Shown here piece by piece: positions 45,195 to 53,080 of a stretch of 64,000 nt of DNA (position 1 is the stretch's first letter; each line of letters opens with the position of its first letter). Made by a program: the position numbers and the translations under genes. This stretch comes from Nocardia sp. XZ_19_385. Its GTDB lineage: Bacteria > Actinomycetota > Actinomycetes > Mycobacteriales > Mycobacteriaceae. The notes under the pieces were generated by a model. It had not been told where the DNA came from. It worked only from the letters and a program-made list of their open reading frames with translations, and did no database searches. The stretch spans positions 1,550,001 to 1,614,000 of the forward strand of contig NZ_JACVEE010000002.1 of assembly GCF_015355755.1 (NCBI RefSeq), written 5' to 3'.

Positions 45195-45212
45195 ACCAAG
45201 CAAATGCTTGGT
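45195..45212. promoter_or_regulatory. KstR2 operator in front of kstR2 (autoregulation)
   Basis: ACCAAGCAAATGCTTGGT is a perfect 8-bp inverted repeat around AA. It lies 15 bp before the GTG of kstR2 and contains an unused in-frame ATG at 45204. It aligns with the sites at 42149 and 53052. Confidence 0.82.
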
Positions 45213-45227
45213 TGTACGATCGGTTAT

Positions 45228-45848
45228 GTGACCGCACCTGACGCCTCGAAATCAGCAGATGCCTCGAAATCGGCACGGCGCAACGAACTGCTCTTGCTGG
45301 CGGCCGACCTGTTCGCCCAGCGCGGGCTGCGTGCCACAACCGTCCGCGATATCGCGGACGCGGCCGGAATCCTATCCGGCAGCCTCTACCACCACTTCGA
45401 TTCCAAGGAATCCATGGTGGACGAGATCCTGCGCGGCTTCCTCGACGATCTGTTCGGACGGTACCGGGAGATCGTGACGTCCGGGCTGAGTTCGCGCGAC
45501 ACCCTGGAAGCCCTGGTCCTCGCCTCCTACGAGTCGTTCGACCACTTCCACGCCGCGGTCGCCATCTACCAGGCCGAGGCCAAGCGCCTGCGCGGCGCCG
45601 AACGCTTCGCCTACATCGACGAATACAACAACGAATTCCGCGAACTCTGGCACAAAGTGCTCACCAACGGTGTCGCGGACGGCAGTTTCCGGGCCGAACT
45701 CGACGTCGAACTGGCCTACCGGTTCCTGCGGGACACGGTGTGGGTCGCGGTCCGCTGGTATCAGCCGGGCGGGCCCATCACCGTCGAAAACCTCGCCAAG
45801 CAGTATCTGACCATCGTGCTCGACGGACTTACGGTCGCGCACAAGTAG
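45228..45848 (+). CDS. kstR2: TetR-family regulator KstR2
   Basis: A 206-residue TetR repressor. The HTH is at about residues 20-62 (LLLAADLFAQRGLRATTVRD, then IADAAGILSGSLYHHFDSKE). The remainder is a helical effector domain. The position before fadA6 matches Mtb Rv3557c. KstR2 is released by HIP-CoA and controls the C/D-ring genes. GTG at 45228 is preferred over ATG at 45204, which lies in the operator and would add eight residues. fadA6 follows 13 bp later. Confidence 0.88.
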   Translation: MTAPDASKSADASKSARRNELLLLAADLFAQRGLRATTVRDIADAAGILSGSLYHHFDSKESMVDEILRGFLDDLFGRYREIVTSGLSSRDTLEALVLASYESFDHFHAAVAIYQAEAKRLRGAERFAYIDEYNNEFRELWHKVLTNGVADGSFRAELDVELAYRFLRDTVWVAVRWYQPGGPITVENLAKQYLTIVLDGLTVAHK

Positions 45849-45861
45849 TTTGGAGCTTCAC

Positions 45862-47043
45862 ATGTCTGCACCCACCCGCCGCCCGTACGCCCCGGCCCTG
45901 GACGCCTACGTCATCGACGCTGTGCGCACGCCGGTCGGCAAGAAGAACGGCGCGCTGGCCGCTGTGCACCCGGCCGATCTCGGCGCGGCCGTGCTGAAGG
46001 GCCTGCTGGACCGCAGCACGATCGACCCGGGCCAGGTCGACGACGTGATCGTCGGCTGCGTCGACAACATCGGCCCGCAGGCCGGCAACATCGGCCGCAC
46101 CGCCTGGCTGACCGCGGGCTTCCCCGAGGAAGTGCCGGGCGTCACGGTGGACCGGCAGTGCGGATCCTCCCAGCAGGCCATCAATTTCGGCGCGCAGGCC
46201 ATCATGAGCGGCACCGCCGAAGTGATCGTCGCGGGTGGTGTGCAGAACATGAGTGCCATCCCGATCTCCGCCGCCATGCTCGCGGGCAAGGAGTACGGGT
46301 TCGATTCCCCGTTCGTCGGCGCGCAGGGCTGGGACCACCGCTACGGCACCGGCGAGGTGTCCCAGTTCAACGGCGCGCAGATGATCGCCGACAAGTGGGG
46401 CATCAGCCGGCTGGAGATGGAGCAGTGGGCGCTGCGCAGCCACGACCGGGCCCGCGACGCCATCAAGAACGGCCGTTTCGACAACGAGATCGTCCCGGTC
46501 GGCGACTTCAGCATCGACCAGTGCCCACGTGAAACAAGCCTGGAGAAGATGGCCGGGCTGAAGGTGCTGGCCGAGGGCGGCTCGCTGACCGCCGCCGTCG
46601 CCAGCCAGATCTCCGACGGCGCGAGCGCCACCCTGCTCGCCTCCGAATGGGCGGTGCAGGAGTACGGCCTGAAGCCGCGCGCTCGCATCCACCACGTCAG
46701 CGCCCGCGGCGCCGACCCGATCATGATGCTCACCGGACCCATCCCGGCCACCAAGTGGGCGCTGGAGAAGACCGGTCTGTCCATCGACGACATCGATGTC
46801 GCCGAGATCAACGAGGCCTTCGCCCCGGTGGTGCTGGCCTGGATCAAGGAAACCGGCATCGACCCGGAGAAGGTGAACGTCAACGGCGGCGCCATCGCCC
46901 TCGGCCATCCGCTGGGCGCCACCGGCGCGAAGCTTTTCGCGACGCTGCTGAACGAGTTGGAGCGGGTGAACGGCCGCTACGGCCTGCTCACCATCTGCGA
47001 GGGTGGCGGCACCGCCAACGTCACCATTATCGAGCGTCTTTGA
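45862..47043 (+). CDS. fadA6: Thiolase FadA6
   Basis: A 393-residue thiolase. The nucleophilic Cys100 is in VDRQCGSSQQ. The C-terminal motifs are [18 protein letters not shown] (catalytic His) and TICEGGGTANVTIIERL (second Cys, with Glu following where many thiolases have a small or hydrophobic residue). GGAG at 45852-45855 precedes the ATG. In the HIP branch FadA6 performs a thiolytic step after ring opening. It is co-transcribed with kstR2 and meets the XRE regulator tail to tail. Confidence 0.9.
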   Translation: MSAPTRRPYAPALDAYVIDAVRTPVGKKNGALAAVHPADLGAAVLKGLLDRSTIDPGQVDDVIVGCVDNIGPQAGNIGRTAWLTAGFPEEVPGVTVDRQCGSSQQAINFGAQAIMSGTAEVIVAGGVQNMSAIPISAAMLAGKEYGFDSPFVGAQGWDHRYGTGEVSQFNGAQMIADKWGISRLEMEQWALRSHDRARDAIKNGRFDNEIVPVGDFSIDQCPRETSLEKMAGLKVLAEGGSLTAAVASQISDGASATLLASEWAVQEYGLKPRARIHHVSARGADPIMMLTGPIPATKWALEKTGLSIDDIDVAEINEAFAPVVLAWIKETGIDPEKVNVNGGAIALGHPLGATGAKLFATLLNELERVNGRYGLLTICEGGGTANVTIIERL

Positions 47044-47044
47044 G

Positions 47045-47953
47045 CTAGGTGATGTCGACCCCGAACGTCGCGTCGGCGGTGGACAACGCGCCCGGTGTGG
47101 CGTTCGGGCAGATCGACGGGCCGTGCGGCGCCGCGACCGAGGCGGCGATGTGCGTGAAGACGGCGGCGGTGGGGGAGCCGGGCTCCGGGCAGTAGACGAT
47201 CATGCGCTGATCGCTGTCGGAGATGGTCAGTACCTGGCAGTCGAAGGCGAGTTCGCCGAGCTCGGGATGCCGGATCCGTTTGTGGTGCCCGCGCCGCACC
47301 TCGACGCATTGATCCGCCCACATCTGCGCGAAACGTCGCGAGGTACCGAGCAATTCGGTGACCAGCGCGGCGAGGGCCGGATTGCCCGGGTGGCGGGCGT
47401 AGACCGCGCGCAGGTCGGCGACGGTGGAGCGGGCGAAGTTCACCGACGCCGGTTCCGACCACGGTTCGGCGTCGTCGGGCAGCCGGAACATCCAGCGCAC
47501 CATGTTCCGGTCGGCTTCGGGAACCCGCGCGAGATCGCCGATGAACGGGACGGCCATCCGATTCCACGCCAGGATGTCGTAGCAGGCGTCCACCACGTAG
47601 GCGGGCACTGCCATATTGTCGAGCAGCACCCGGACCGGTTGCGCGACAGTGCGATTCGGCCCGACCACGGCCGGCGGATTCTCGCCGGCGATCCGGAACA
47701 GATACTCGCGTTCGTCGGTACTGAGCAGCAGCGCCCGCCCGACCGCGGCCAGTACCTGCCGCGAGGGCTTCGCGCCGCGCGCCTGCTCCATCCGGATGTA
47801 GTAATCCACCGAAATACCCGCCAACTGCGCCACTTCCTGGCGGCGCAGTCCGGGTGTGCGGCGCTGACCGGTTTCGGGCAGGCCTACGTCGGCCGGGTGC
47901 AGCTTGGCGCGATGGGCACGCAAGAACTTCGCGAGCTCGGTTCGATCGGTCAC
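47045..47953 (-). CDS. XRE regulator with MmyB-like ligand-binding domain
   Basis: A 302-residue regulator. The N-terminal HTH (about 8-70) includes GLRRQEVAQLAGISVDYYIR and MEQARGAKPSRQVLAA. The C-terminal PAS-like MmyB domain has VVDACYDILAWNRMAVPFIGD, MVRWMFRLPD, and HPELGELAFDCQVLTISDSDQRMIVYCPEPGSP. Such domains are reported to bind fatty-acid-like ligands. It is divergent from an SDR gene with a 17-bp palindrome between, a common actinobacterial arrangement. The start is GTG at 47953. Confidence 0.85.
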   Translation of the reverse strand: MTDRTELAKFLRAHRAKLHPADVGLPETGQRRTPGLRRQEVAQLAGISVDYYIRMEQARGAKPSRQVLAAVGRALLLSTDEREYLFRIAGENPPAVVGPNRTVAQPVRVLLDNMAVPAYVVDACYDILAWNRMAVPFIGDLARVPEADRNMVRWMFRLPDDAEPWSEPASVNFARSTVADLRAVYARHPGNPALAALVTELLGTSRRFAQMWADQCVEVRRGHHKRIRHPELGELAFDCQVLTISDSDQRMIVYCPEPGSPTAAVFTHIAASVAAPHGPSICPNATPGALSTADATFGVDIT

Positions 47954-47988
47954 CTCTCCAGTATCGGGGGCATCGGCACGGTGCTGGG

Positions 47989-48005
47989 TGGTACAGCCTG
48001 TACCA
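47989..48005. promoter_or_regulatory. Palindromic operator between XRE regulator and SDR
   Basis: TGGTACAG-C-CTGTACCA is a perfect 8-bp inverted repeat with one central base. It lies 36 bp from the regulator start and 51 bp from the SDR start, as expected for a shared operator. Confidence 0.75.
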
Positions 48006-48055
48006 GGCTGAAGTGGTCCTCCCCAGGGTGTTCTCGCGGTGCCAGGCTTGGTCCC

Positions 48056-48814
48056 ATGACAACAACGAAGCAGATCGCCCTGATTACCGGTGCCAACAGG
48101 GGCATCGGCTACGAGACCGCCCGCCTGCTCGGCGAGCGCGGATTCACCGTCCTGGTGGGGGCCCGCTCGGCGGCACGCGGCGCCGAGGCCGCGGATAAAT
48201 TGCGCGCCGCGGGGATCGATGCGCGGGTGCTCGAAATCGACGCCACCGACACCGATTCCAGCACCCGGGCCGCCGCCTGGATCGCGGCGGAATTCGGCCG
48301 CTTGGACGTCCTGGTGAACAACGCCGGTATCTCGGGCGGCAGTTTCGACAAGCCGTCGGAAACCAACCTGGACAGCCTGCGGGAGGTCTTCGAAACCAAC
48401 GTCTTCGGCATCGTCGCGGTGACCAACGCCATGCTGCCGCTGCTGCGCAACGCCCCGGCTGCCCGCATCGTCCAGGTGTCCAGTGAGGTCGGTTCTATCG
48501 GGTTCCTGATGGACCAGCAGAGCCCGATGTGGTCTGCCGCCGCCATCTCCTACCCCGCCTCCAAGGCCGCGCTCAACATGGTCACCGCCATGTACGCCAA
48601 GGAACTCTGGGACACCCCGATCAAAGTCAACGCCGCCAACCCCGGCTACTGCGCCACCGACTTCAACGGCAACAGCGGCTTCCGCACCGCCGAACAGGGC
48701 GCTCAGGTCAGCGTCGAGCTGGCCACCTTGCCCGCCGACGGACCGACCGGCCAGCTCTGGGGCTACCGGTGGGGCGCGGAGGACGACACGGTGTTCGGCA
48801 CCCTGCCCTGGTAA
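48056..48814 (+). CDS. Short-chain dehydrogenase controlled by adjacent XRE regulator
   Basis: A 252-residue classical SDR. TGANRGIG (residues 10-17) binds NAD(P); NNAG, SSEVGS and catalytic Tyr-x3-Lys (SYPASK) are present. It resembles plant-type carbonyl-reductase-like SDRs of actinobacteria (GYCATDFNGNSGFRTAEQGA). Substrate unknown; pairing with a MmyB-type regulator suggests detoxification or modification of a small lipophilic compound. Its relation to sterol catabolism is only positional. Confidence 0.83.
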   Translation: MTTTKQIALITGANRGIGYETARLLGERGFTVLVGARSAARGAEAADKLRAAGIDARVLEIDATDTDSSTRAAAWIAAEFGRLDVLVNNAGISGGSFDKPSETNLDSLREVFETNVFGIVAVTNAMLPLLRNAPAARIVQVSSEVGSIGFLMDQQSPMWSAAAISYPASKAALNMVTAMYAKELWDTPIKVNAANPGYCATDFNGNSGFRTAEQGAQVSVELATLPADGPTGQLWGYRWGAEDDTVFGTLPW

Positions 48815-48820
48815 CCGAAA

Positions 48821-48852
48821 GGGCGCCTCCGGTCTATGGGTCGGAGGCGCCC
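48821..48852. terminator. Bidirectional terminator between SDR and yoeB
   Basis: GGGCGCCTCCG at 48821-48831 pairs perfectly with CGGAGGCGCCC at 48842-48852 across a 10-nt loop, between convergent stop codons. Confidence 0.8.
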
Positions 48853-48868
48853 TTGATCGCGGAGTCTG

Positions 48869-49135
48869 TCATTCGTAGTGGCCGCGACAGGCGATGATCG
48901 AGACATCGTCGTCGGTAGCCACGTACACCAGCCGGTGCTCCTGGTCGATTCTCCGCGACCAGAATCCGGATAGATTCGCGCGCAGCGGTTCAGGCTTACC
49001 GATACCCTCGGCGTTGCCGTTGCGCACGATGTCGTCGATCAGGCGGTTGATTTTCCCTACCATTCGACGGTCATCGGCAAGCCACGACTTGTAGTCAGCC
49101 CATCCGGTGCTCATGAAGATCACTTTGCGGGTCAT
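48869..49135 (-). CDS. yoeB: Txe/YoeB-family toxin
   Basis: An 88-residue RelE-superfamily mRNA interferase. Likely catalytic residues are Glu49 (GKPEPL), Arg68 (EHRLVYV), His86 and Tyr87 in the C-terminal CRGHYE, the YoeB pattern. It cleaves ribosome-bound mRNA when free of its antitoxin. The ATG overlaps the antitoxin stop (ATGA), the normal yefM-yoeB order. All key residues are present, so it looks functional. Confidence 0.88.
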   Translation of the reverse strand: MTRKVIFMSTGWADYKSWLADDRRMVGKINRLIDDIVRNGNAEGIGKPEPLRANLSGFWSRRIDQEHRLVYVATDDDVSIIACRGHYE

Positions 49136-49410
49136 TCGTCGGTGTCCTCGGTCTCGACATCGACCAGTTCCCGCACCTCGCCTTCACCTGCCCGGTACTG
49201 CGCAATGCCCTTGGCCAGCCACGCGGCGTTTGCGGGATTGCCGAGCAGATGGGCGGTTTCCTTCATCGAGTTGTATTCGGCCAGCGAGATCACGACAGCG
49301 GAACTCTTGCCACCGGACCGAGTGATGATCACTTCGTCGTGGTCTTCGGTCGCGGCATCGAGTATCGCCGTGAAATTCTCCCGCGCGGCGCTCTGGTGCA
49401 TGGCCTGCAT
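49132..49410 (-). CDS. yefM: YefM/Phd-family antitoxin
   Basis: A 92-residue antitoxin. The DNA-binding N-terminus MQAMHQSAARENFTAILD and EVIITRSGGKSSAVVISLAEYNSMKETAHLL are typical Phd/YefM. The acidic C-terminal tail (REVRELVDVETEDTDE-like) would wrap the toxin. ATG at 49410 has GAGAGGA upstream; the frame extends to 49440 but the extra residues are not family-like. An inverted repeat lies about 48 bp upstream. Confidence 0.85.
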   Translation of the reverse strand: MQAMHQSAARENFTAILDAATEDHDEVIITRSGGKSSAVVISLAEYNSMKETAHLLGNPANAAWLAKGIAQYRAGEGEVRELVDVETEDTDE

Positions 49411-49457
49411 GGTGGGTCCTCTCAGCTTCGCGGTAACCACACCATCGTAGCAATTCA

Positions 49458-49473
49458 GTACTTGATCCAGTAC
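49458..49473. promoter_or_regulatory. Candidate YefM operator
   Basis: GTACT at 49458-49462 and AGTAC at 49469-49473 are inverted repeats with a 6-bp spacer, upstream of yefM. YefM operators commonly contain TGTACA-like palindromes; this one shares the GTAC core. Confidence 0.45.
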
Positions 49474-49481
49474 GTCATAGT

Positions 49482-49520
49482 GAAAGACTCCTCCGCTCTC
49501 GTGGATCGGAGGAGCCTTTC
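49482..49520. terminator. Terminator between ipdC and yefM
   Basis: GAAAG-CTCCTCCG and CGGAGGAG-CTTTC (49482-49495 and 49507-49520) form a 13-bp stem with one mismatch and an 11-nt loop. On the minus strand it begins 7 bp after the ipdC stop and shields the toxin-antitoxin genes from readthrough. Confidence 0.75.
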
Positions 49521-49527
49521 GGATTGT

Positions 49528-50619
49528 TCAGGGCTGGGTTGCGGCCGCTGGGGATTCGACGGGAAGTGCGGAGATCGCGCTGATGCGGGCCAGCGCGTCG
49601 GTGATGATGCGGTCGATCAGTTCCTCGACCGTGGGCAGATCCTCGATTATGCCGGTGACCTGGCCGGAGGCCAGCACACCCGCTTGCGTATTGCCGTCCA
49701 CCAGACCGGCTTTGAGCAGCATGGGTGTGTTGGCGGCCATGATCACCTGGGACCAGGTGAGGTCCTTGTGCTTACGCATGGCGAGACCATCCTTGACGAT
49801 GGTCGACCACTTCATGCCGGTCATGCCCTTGAACTTCAGCGCATTGGCGGCAGCGGCGGCGAATCCGCGGGCCCGGCCGGAGTGCTCCAGCTTCTGCACC
49901 AGTTCGGTGTTGAGCACGCGGTGCGGCATGCCGTCCACCCTCGTGGAGACGACCGTGTCCTGGAGGCCACGGGTCAGGTACTCCCGCTTGACCGCCTCCG
50001 GCACGCTGCTCTCCTGAGTGAGCAGGAATCGGGTGCCCATGGCGACGCCGGCCGCCCCGTAGGCGAGTGCGGCGGCCAGGCCGCGTCCGTCGAAGAAGCC
50101 GCCACCGGCGATCACCGGAATGTCCACCGCGTCGAGCACGGACGGCAGCAGCAGCGTGGTCGCGACGGAGCCGGTATGCCCACCGCCCTCACCGCCCTGC
50201 ACGATCACCGCGTCGGCGCCCCAGGATGCGACTTTCACCGCATGCTTGGCCGCGCCGATGGAGGGAACCACCACCACGCCATTGTCTTTGAGCCGCGCGA
50301 TGAGCTCTTTCTTGGGCGCAAGGGCAAAGGAGGCGACCTTCACACCCTCGCGGATCATCAGCTCGCAGCGCTCGGCGGCGTCGAAGCCGTCGGCGCGGAT
50401 GTTCACGCCGAACGGTTTGTCGGTCTGCGACTTGGTCTTCGCGATGGCCGCTTCGAGCTCTTCGAAGGTCATGGTGGCCGAGGCCAGGATGCCCAGCCCG
50501 CCCGCATTGGCGGTGGCGGACACCAGGCTCGGTCCGGCGACCCAGCCCATGCCGGTCTGCACGATCGGGTGCTCGATGCCGACCAGCTCGGTGAGCGGCG
50601 TGTGCAGACGCCCGGTCAT
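49528..50619 (-). CDS. ipdC: Nitronate monooxygenase family flavoprotein IpdC
   Basis: A 363-residue FMN-dependent TIM-barrel protein (Mtb Rv3553 355). Visible motifs are GIEHPIVQTGMGWVAGP, VQGGEGGGHTGSVATTLLLP and GGGFFDGRGLAAALAYGAAGVAMGTRFL (phosphate-binding loop). Despite the family name, IpdC carries out a redox step on a HIP-derived CoA ester before ring opening. The ATG overlaps the ipdB stop (ATGA). It is the last gene of the echA20-ipdA-ipdB-ipdC operon. Confidence 0.87.
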   Translation of the reverse strand: MTGRLHTPLTELVGIEHPIVQTGMGWVAGPSLVSATANAGGLGILASATMTFEELEAAIAKTKSQTDKPFGVNIRADGFDAAERCELMIREGVKVASFALAPKKELIARLKDNGVVVVPSIGAAKHAVKVASWGADAVIVQGGEGGGHTGSVATTLLLPSVLDAVDIPVIAGGGFFDGRGLAAALAYGAAGVAMGTRFLLTQESSVPEAVKREYLTRGLQDTVVSTRVDGMPHRVLNTELVQKLEHSGRARGFAAAAANALKFKGMTGMKWSTIVKDGLAMRKHKDLTWSQVIMAANTPMLLKAGLVDGNTQAGVLASGQVTGIIEDLPTVEELIDRIITDALARISAISALPVESPAAATQP

Positions 50620-51374
50620 GCCTGGACCTCCTTCTCCCGGAAACCTCTGGGATCGAGGACGGTACGGATGATCCGCAGCTCTTCGTCGGTGGGCCAACGG
50701 GTCTCGCCAGCTTCGCCGAGCCCGGCGATCTCGAACGACGTGTTCTCGGCGACCTCACCCGCGGTCACACCCGGGTGCAGCGACAGCGCGCGCAGGGTGT
50801 GGTCCGGGCCGTTGAAGTCGAAGACGCCCAGGTTGGACACCACCCGGTGCAGATGGTGGAACCGGTAAGCCGGGTTCTCGGGATCGATCTTGTCGTAACC
50901 GATTCCGGAGACGATATCCACGGCCTCCACGAACACGCGCCGGTTGTGCTTGGGCACGAAGTAACTGGTGGCATGGTTGATGGTGTTGCCGGGCGCGCCG
51001 CGCACACCGAACATCTGCCGCGAAGGCTGCTGCAGCGCACCGAAAGCCGACAGATTCTGGTTGCCGTGCCGGTCGATCTGGTTGGCGCCCATCACCACGT
51101 GGCGGCGGCCGGAGGCGACCACGTCGAACACCTTGGAGAACGGGATCCAGCCCTCGATCGGAGCCTTGCCGCCGATCGCGGGCACCTCGGCGAAGAACAG
51201 CGCCTCACCGTCGGAGAGCAGCAGATCCGGCTCGAAGGTGAGCCGGGCCAGGCGCGCGCCGATGGTGGTGACGGTGGACATCGGGCTGGCCATGATTTCG
51301 CCCGCGCCACGGAAGATTTCGGCCGCGGCGACGACGCAGACCTCGGCCCGGGTGATCGTCTCAGTTGTGCTCAC
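50616..51374 (-). CDS. ipdB: Steroid ring C hydrolase subunit IpdB
   Basis: A 252-residue CoA-transferase-fold subunit (Mtb Rv3552 250). VVMGANQIDRHGNQNLSAFG and FGVRGAPGNTINHATSYFVPKHN are typical family stretches. With IpdA it forms the heteromeric enzyme that, unlike true CoA transferases, hydrolytically opens the last steroid ring of COCHEA-CoA. The GTG overlaps the ipdA stop; its own stop overlaps ipdC. Confidence 0.9.
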   Translation of the reverse strand: MSTTETITRAEVCVVAAAEIFRGAGEIMASPMSTVTTIGARLARLTFEPDLLLSDGEALFFAEVPAIGGKAPIEGWIPFSKVFDVVASGRRHVVMGANQIDRHGNQNLSAFGALQQPSRQMFGVRGAPGNTINHATSYFVPKHNRRVFVEAVDIVSGIGYDKIDPENPAYRFHHLHRVVSNLGVFDFNGPDHTLRALSLHPGVTAGEVAENTSFEIAGLGEAGETRWPTDEELRIIRTVLDPRGFREKEVQA

Positions 51375-52246
51375 TTCTGCTCCTCGGCGAAAGCGCGGAC
51401 GGCGGCCTGGTATTCGTCCTCGGACACATCCAGGTACCGCGCCTTGAACTCGGCCCACGACTCGGGCGTCTTGGCGGCTTCGACGTAGTGGCGCTGGAAC
51501 TTCTCGTCGCGGCCGTAGCTGCCGGAGAAGGTGAAGTGCGCGCCGCCCGGCGCCTCGACCACGCCGTCGACCATCATCCGGTTCAGGATGATCGACTGCT
51601 GCGGAACGGCTTTCACCAGCTCCTCGGTCTCCACCAGCCGGTCCACCGACAGATAGCGGCGCTCGGCGGCCAGACAGTACAGATCGTCGAAGTAGGGGTC
51701 GACGCCGGTGTAGGCGGCATTGCCGTGCTTGTCGGCCAGATCCAGATGGACGAACGCGGCATCGAGGTTCAGCGCGGGCATGGCGACCAGGGTTTCGGTC
51801 TTGCCGTCGGTCGGGTACGGCGACTGCACGGTCCGCAGCTCGCCCTCCCAGAAATCGATTACGGCGGAACCCAATCCGGCGCGGATGGGCAGGAAGGGCA
51901 GCCGCGCCGCGGCGGCTTGCAGGCCGCACTTGACCATGCCCTCGTCCATTTCGCGCACGGTGATCTCGCCGCCGGTGCGCGCCTTGGCGAACCACGGATC
52001 GTAGAACGGCGCGGAATCCAGGGAAACGAAGCCGTAGTAGGCCTTTCGCACCTTGCCCGCCGAACACAGCAGACCCAGATCCGGCCCGCCGTAGGTGACG
52101 ACGGTCAAATCCTTGATGTCCGAACGCAAGAGCGCGCGGACGAAGGCGAGCGGCTTGCGCCGGGAACCCCAGCCGCCGATGCCGATCGTCATCCCGCTGC
52201 GCAGCTCGCCGACCACATCGTCGAGCGACATTCGCTTGTCGCGCAT
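51371..52246 (-). CDS. ipdA: Steroid ring C hydrolase subunit IpdA
   Basis: A 291-residue CoA-transferase-fold subunit (Mtb Rv3551 292). TIGIGGWGSRRKPLAFVRALL, VTYGGPDLGLLCSAGKVRKAYYGF, and EITVREMDEGMVKCGLQAA (holding the likely catalytic Glu) are conserved features. The ATG directly follows the echA20 stop. Together with IpdB it opens ring C during HIP catabolism. Confidence 0.9.
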   Translation of the reverse strand: MRDKRMSLDDVVGELRSGMTIGIGGWGSRRKPLAFVRALLRSDIKDLTVVTYGGPDLGLLCSAGKVRKAYYGFVSLDSAPFYDPWFAKARTGGEITVREMDEGMVKCGLQAAAARLPFLPIRAGLGSAVIDFWEGELRTVQSPYPTDGKTETLVAMPALNLDAAFVHLDLADKHGNAAYTGVDPYFDDLYCLAAERRYLSVDRLVETEELVKAVPQQSIILNRMMVDGVVEAPGGAHFTFSGSYGRDEKFQRHYVEAAKTPESWAEFKARYLDVSEDEYQAAVRAFAEEQK

Positions 52247-53011
52247 CTACTTCCCCTTCTTCTGTGCGGCCAGGTCGTCGTCGAAGCGCGCCCGGATCTC
52301 ATCGGCCACACCGGCGAGGTTGAGCTCCATGGTGAAGCCCTGCTCGAAGCGGTAGGACCGGTGCACGTCCTGCACGTCGATGCCGTTGAGCGCCTTCTTG
52401 GCGGCGCGGATGACGCGGCGGTCCTTGTTCGCGATGTTCTTCGCGACTTCCATTGCGGCGGCGTCGAGTTCGGCCCGCGGCACCACCTTGTAGACCGAGC
52501 CGAAGTGATGCAGCTGCTGGGCGGTGAGCTTGCCCGCGGTGTAGAACATGGTCCGCATCAGATGCTGGGGGACCAGCCGGGCCAGGTGGGTGGCCGCGCC
52601 GAGCGCGCCGCGATCGACCTCGGGGAGGCCGAAGGTCGCGTCGTCGGAGGCGACGATGACATCGGAGTTGCCGACCAGGCCGATGCCGCCGCCGAGGCAG
52701 AAGCCGTTGACGGCGGTGACCACCGGAACCTGGCAGTCGTAGACGGCGGCGAAGGCTTCGAAGCAGCCGTGGTTGGCCGCGATCAGCTTGGCGTGGCCGA
52801 CGTCCTCGTTCATTTCCTTGATGTCGACACCCGCGTTGAAGCCGCGCCCCTCGGCGCGCAGCACGACGACCCGGGTCTCCGGGTCGCGCCCGGCCGCCCG
52901 GATGGCGTCGGCGAGGGCGAACCAGCCGTCCGAAGGCAGGGCATTGACCGGCGGATAGTCGACCGTGACGACTTCAACGCCTGCGGTTTCGGTGTGACGG
53001 TTGATCCCCAT
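52247..53011 (-). CDS. echA20: Crotonase-fold ring-D hydrolase EchA20
   Basis: A 254-residue crotonase (Mtb Rv3550 247). AEGRGFNAGVDIKEMN and GFCLGGGIGLVGNSDVIVASDDATFGLPEVDRGALG form the oxyanion hole and active-site loops. EchA20 opens ring D of HIEC-CoA hydrolytically. ATG at 53011 (after GGGA) or 53023 could start it; both lie close to the divergent KstR2 box at 53052. First gene of the ipd operon. Confidence 0.88.
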   Translation of the reverse strand: MGINRHTETAGVEVVTVDYPPVNALPSDGWFALADAIRAAGRDPETRVVVLRAEGRGFNAGVDIKEMNEDVGHAKLIAANHGCFEAFAAVYDCQVPVVTAVNGFCLGGGIGLVGNSDVIVASDDATFGLPEVDRGALGAATHLARLVPQHLMRTMFYTAGKLTAQQLHHFGSVYKVVPRAELDAAAMEVAKNIANKDRRVIRAAKKALNGIDVQDVHRSYRFEQGFTMELNLAGVADEIRARFDDDLAAQKKGK

Positions 53012-53051
53012 CGAATGTCCCATCGTGCTGTGGAGGCCTGAGCATTGCCGA

Positions 53052-53069
53052 AGCAAGCAGTTGCTTGGT
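53052..53069. promoter_or_regulatory. KstR2 operator between echA20 and SDR genes
   Basis: AGCAAGCAGTTGCTTGGT is an 8-bp inverted repeat around GT with one mismatch. It lies 11 bp before the GTG of the SDR gene and 28-40 bp before echA20, so it can control both operons. Confidence 0.8.
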
Positions 53070-53080
53070 AGGTTAGCACG

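Noticed and set aside
45204..45227. ATG at 45204 as the kstR2 start
   Set aside because: It lies inside the operator palindrome and would add residues unlike TetR N-termini; GTG 45228 fits better.
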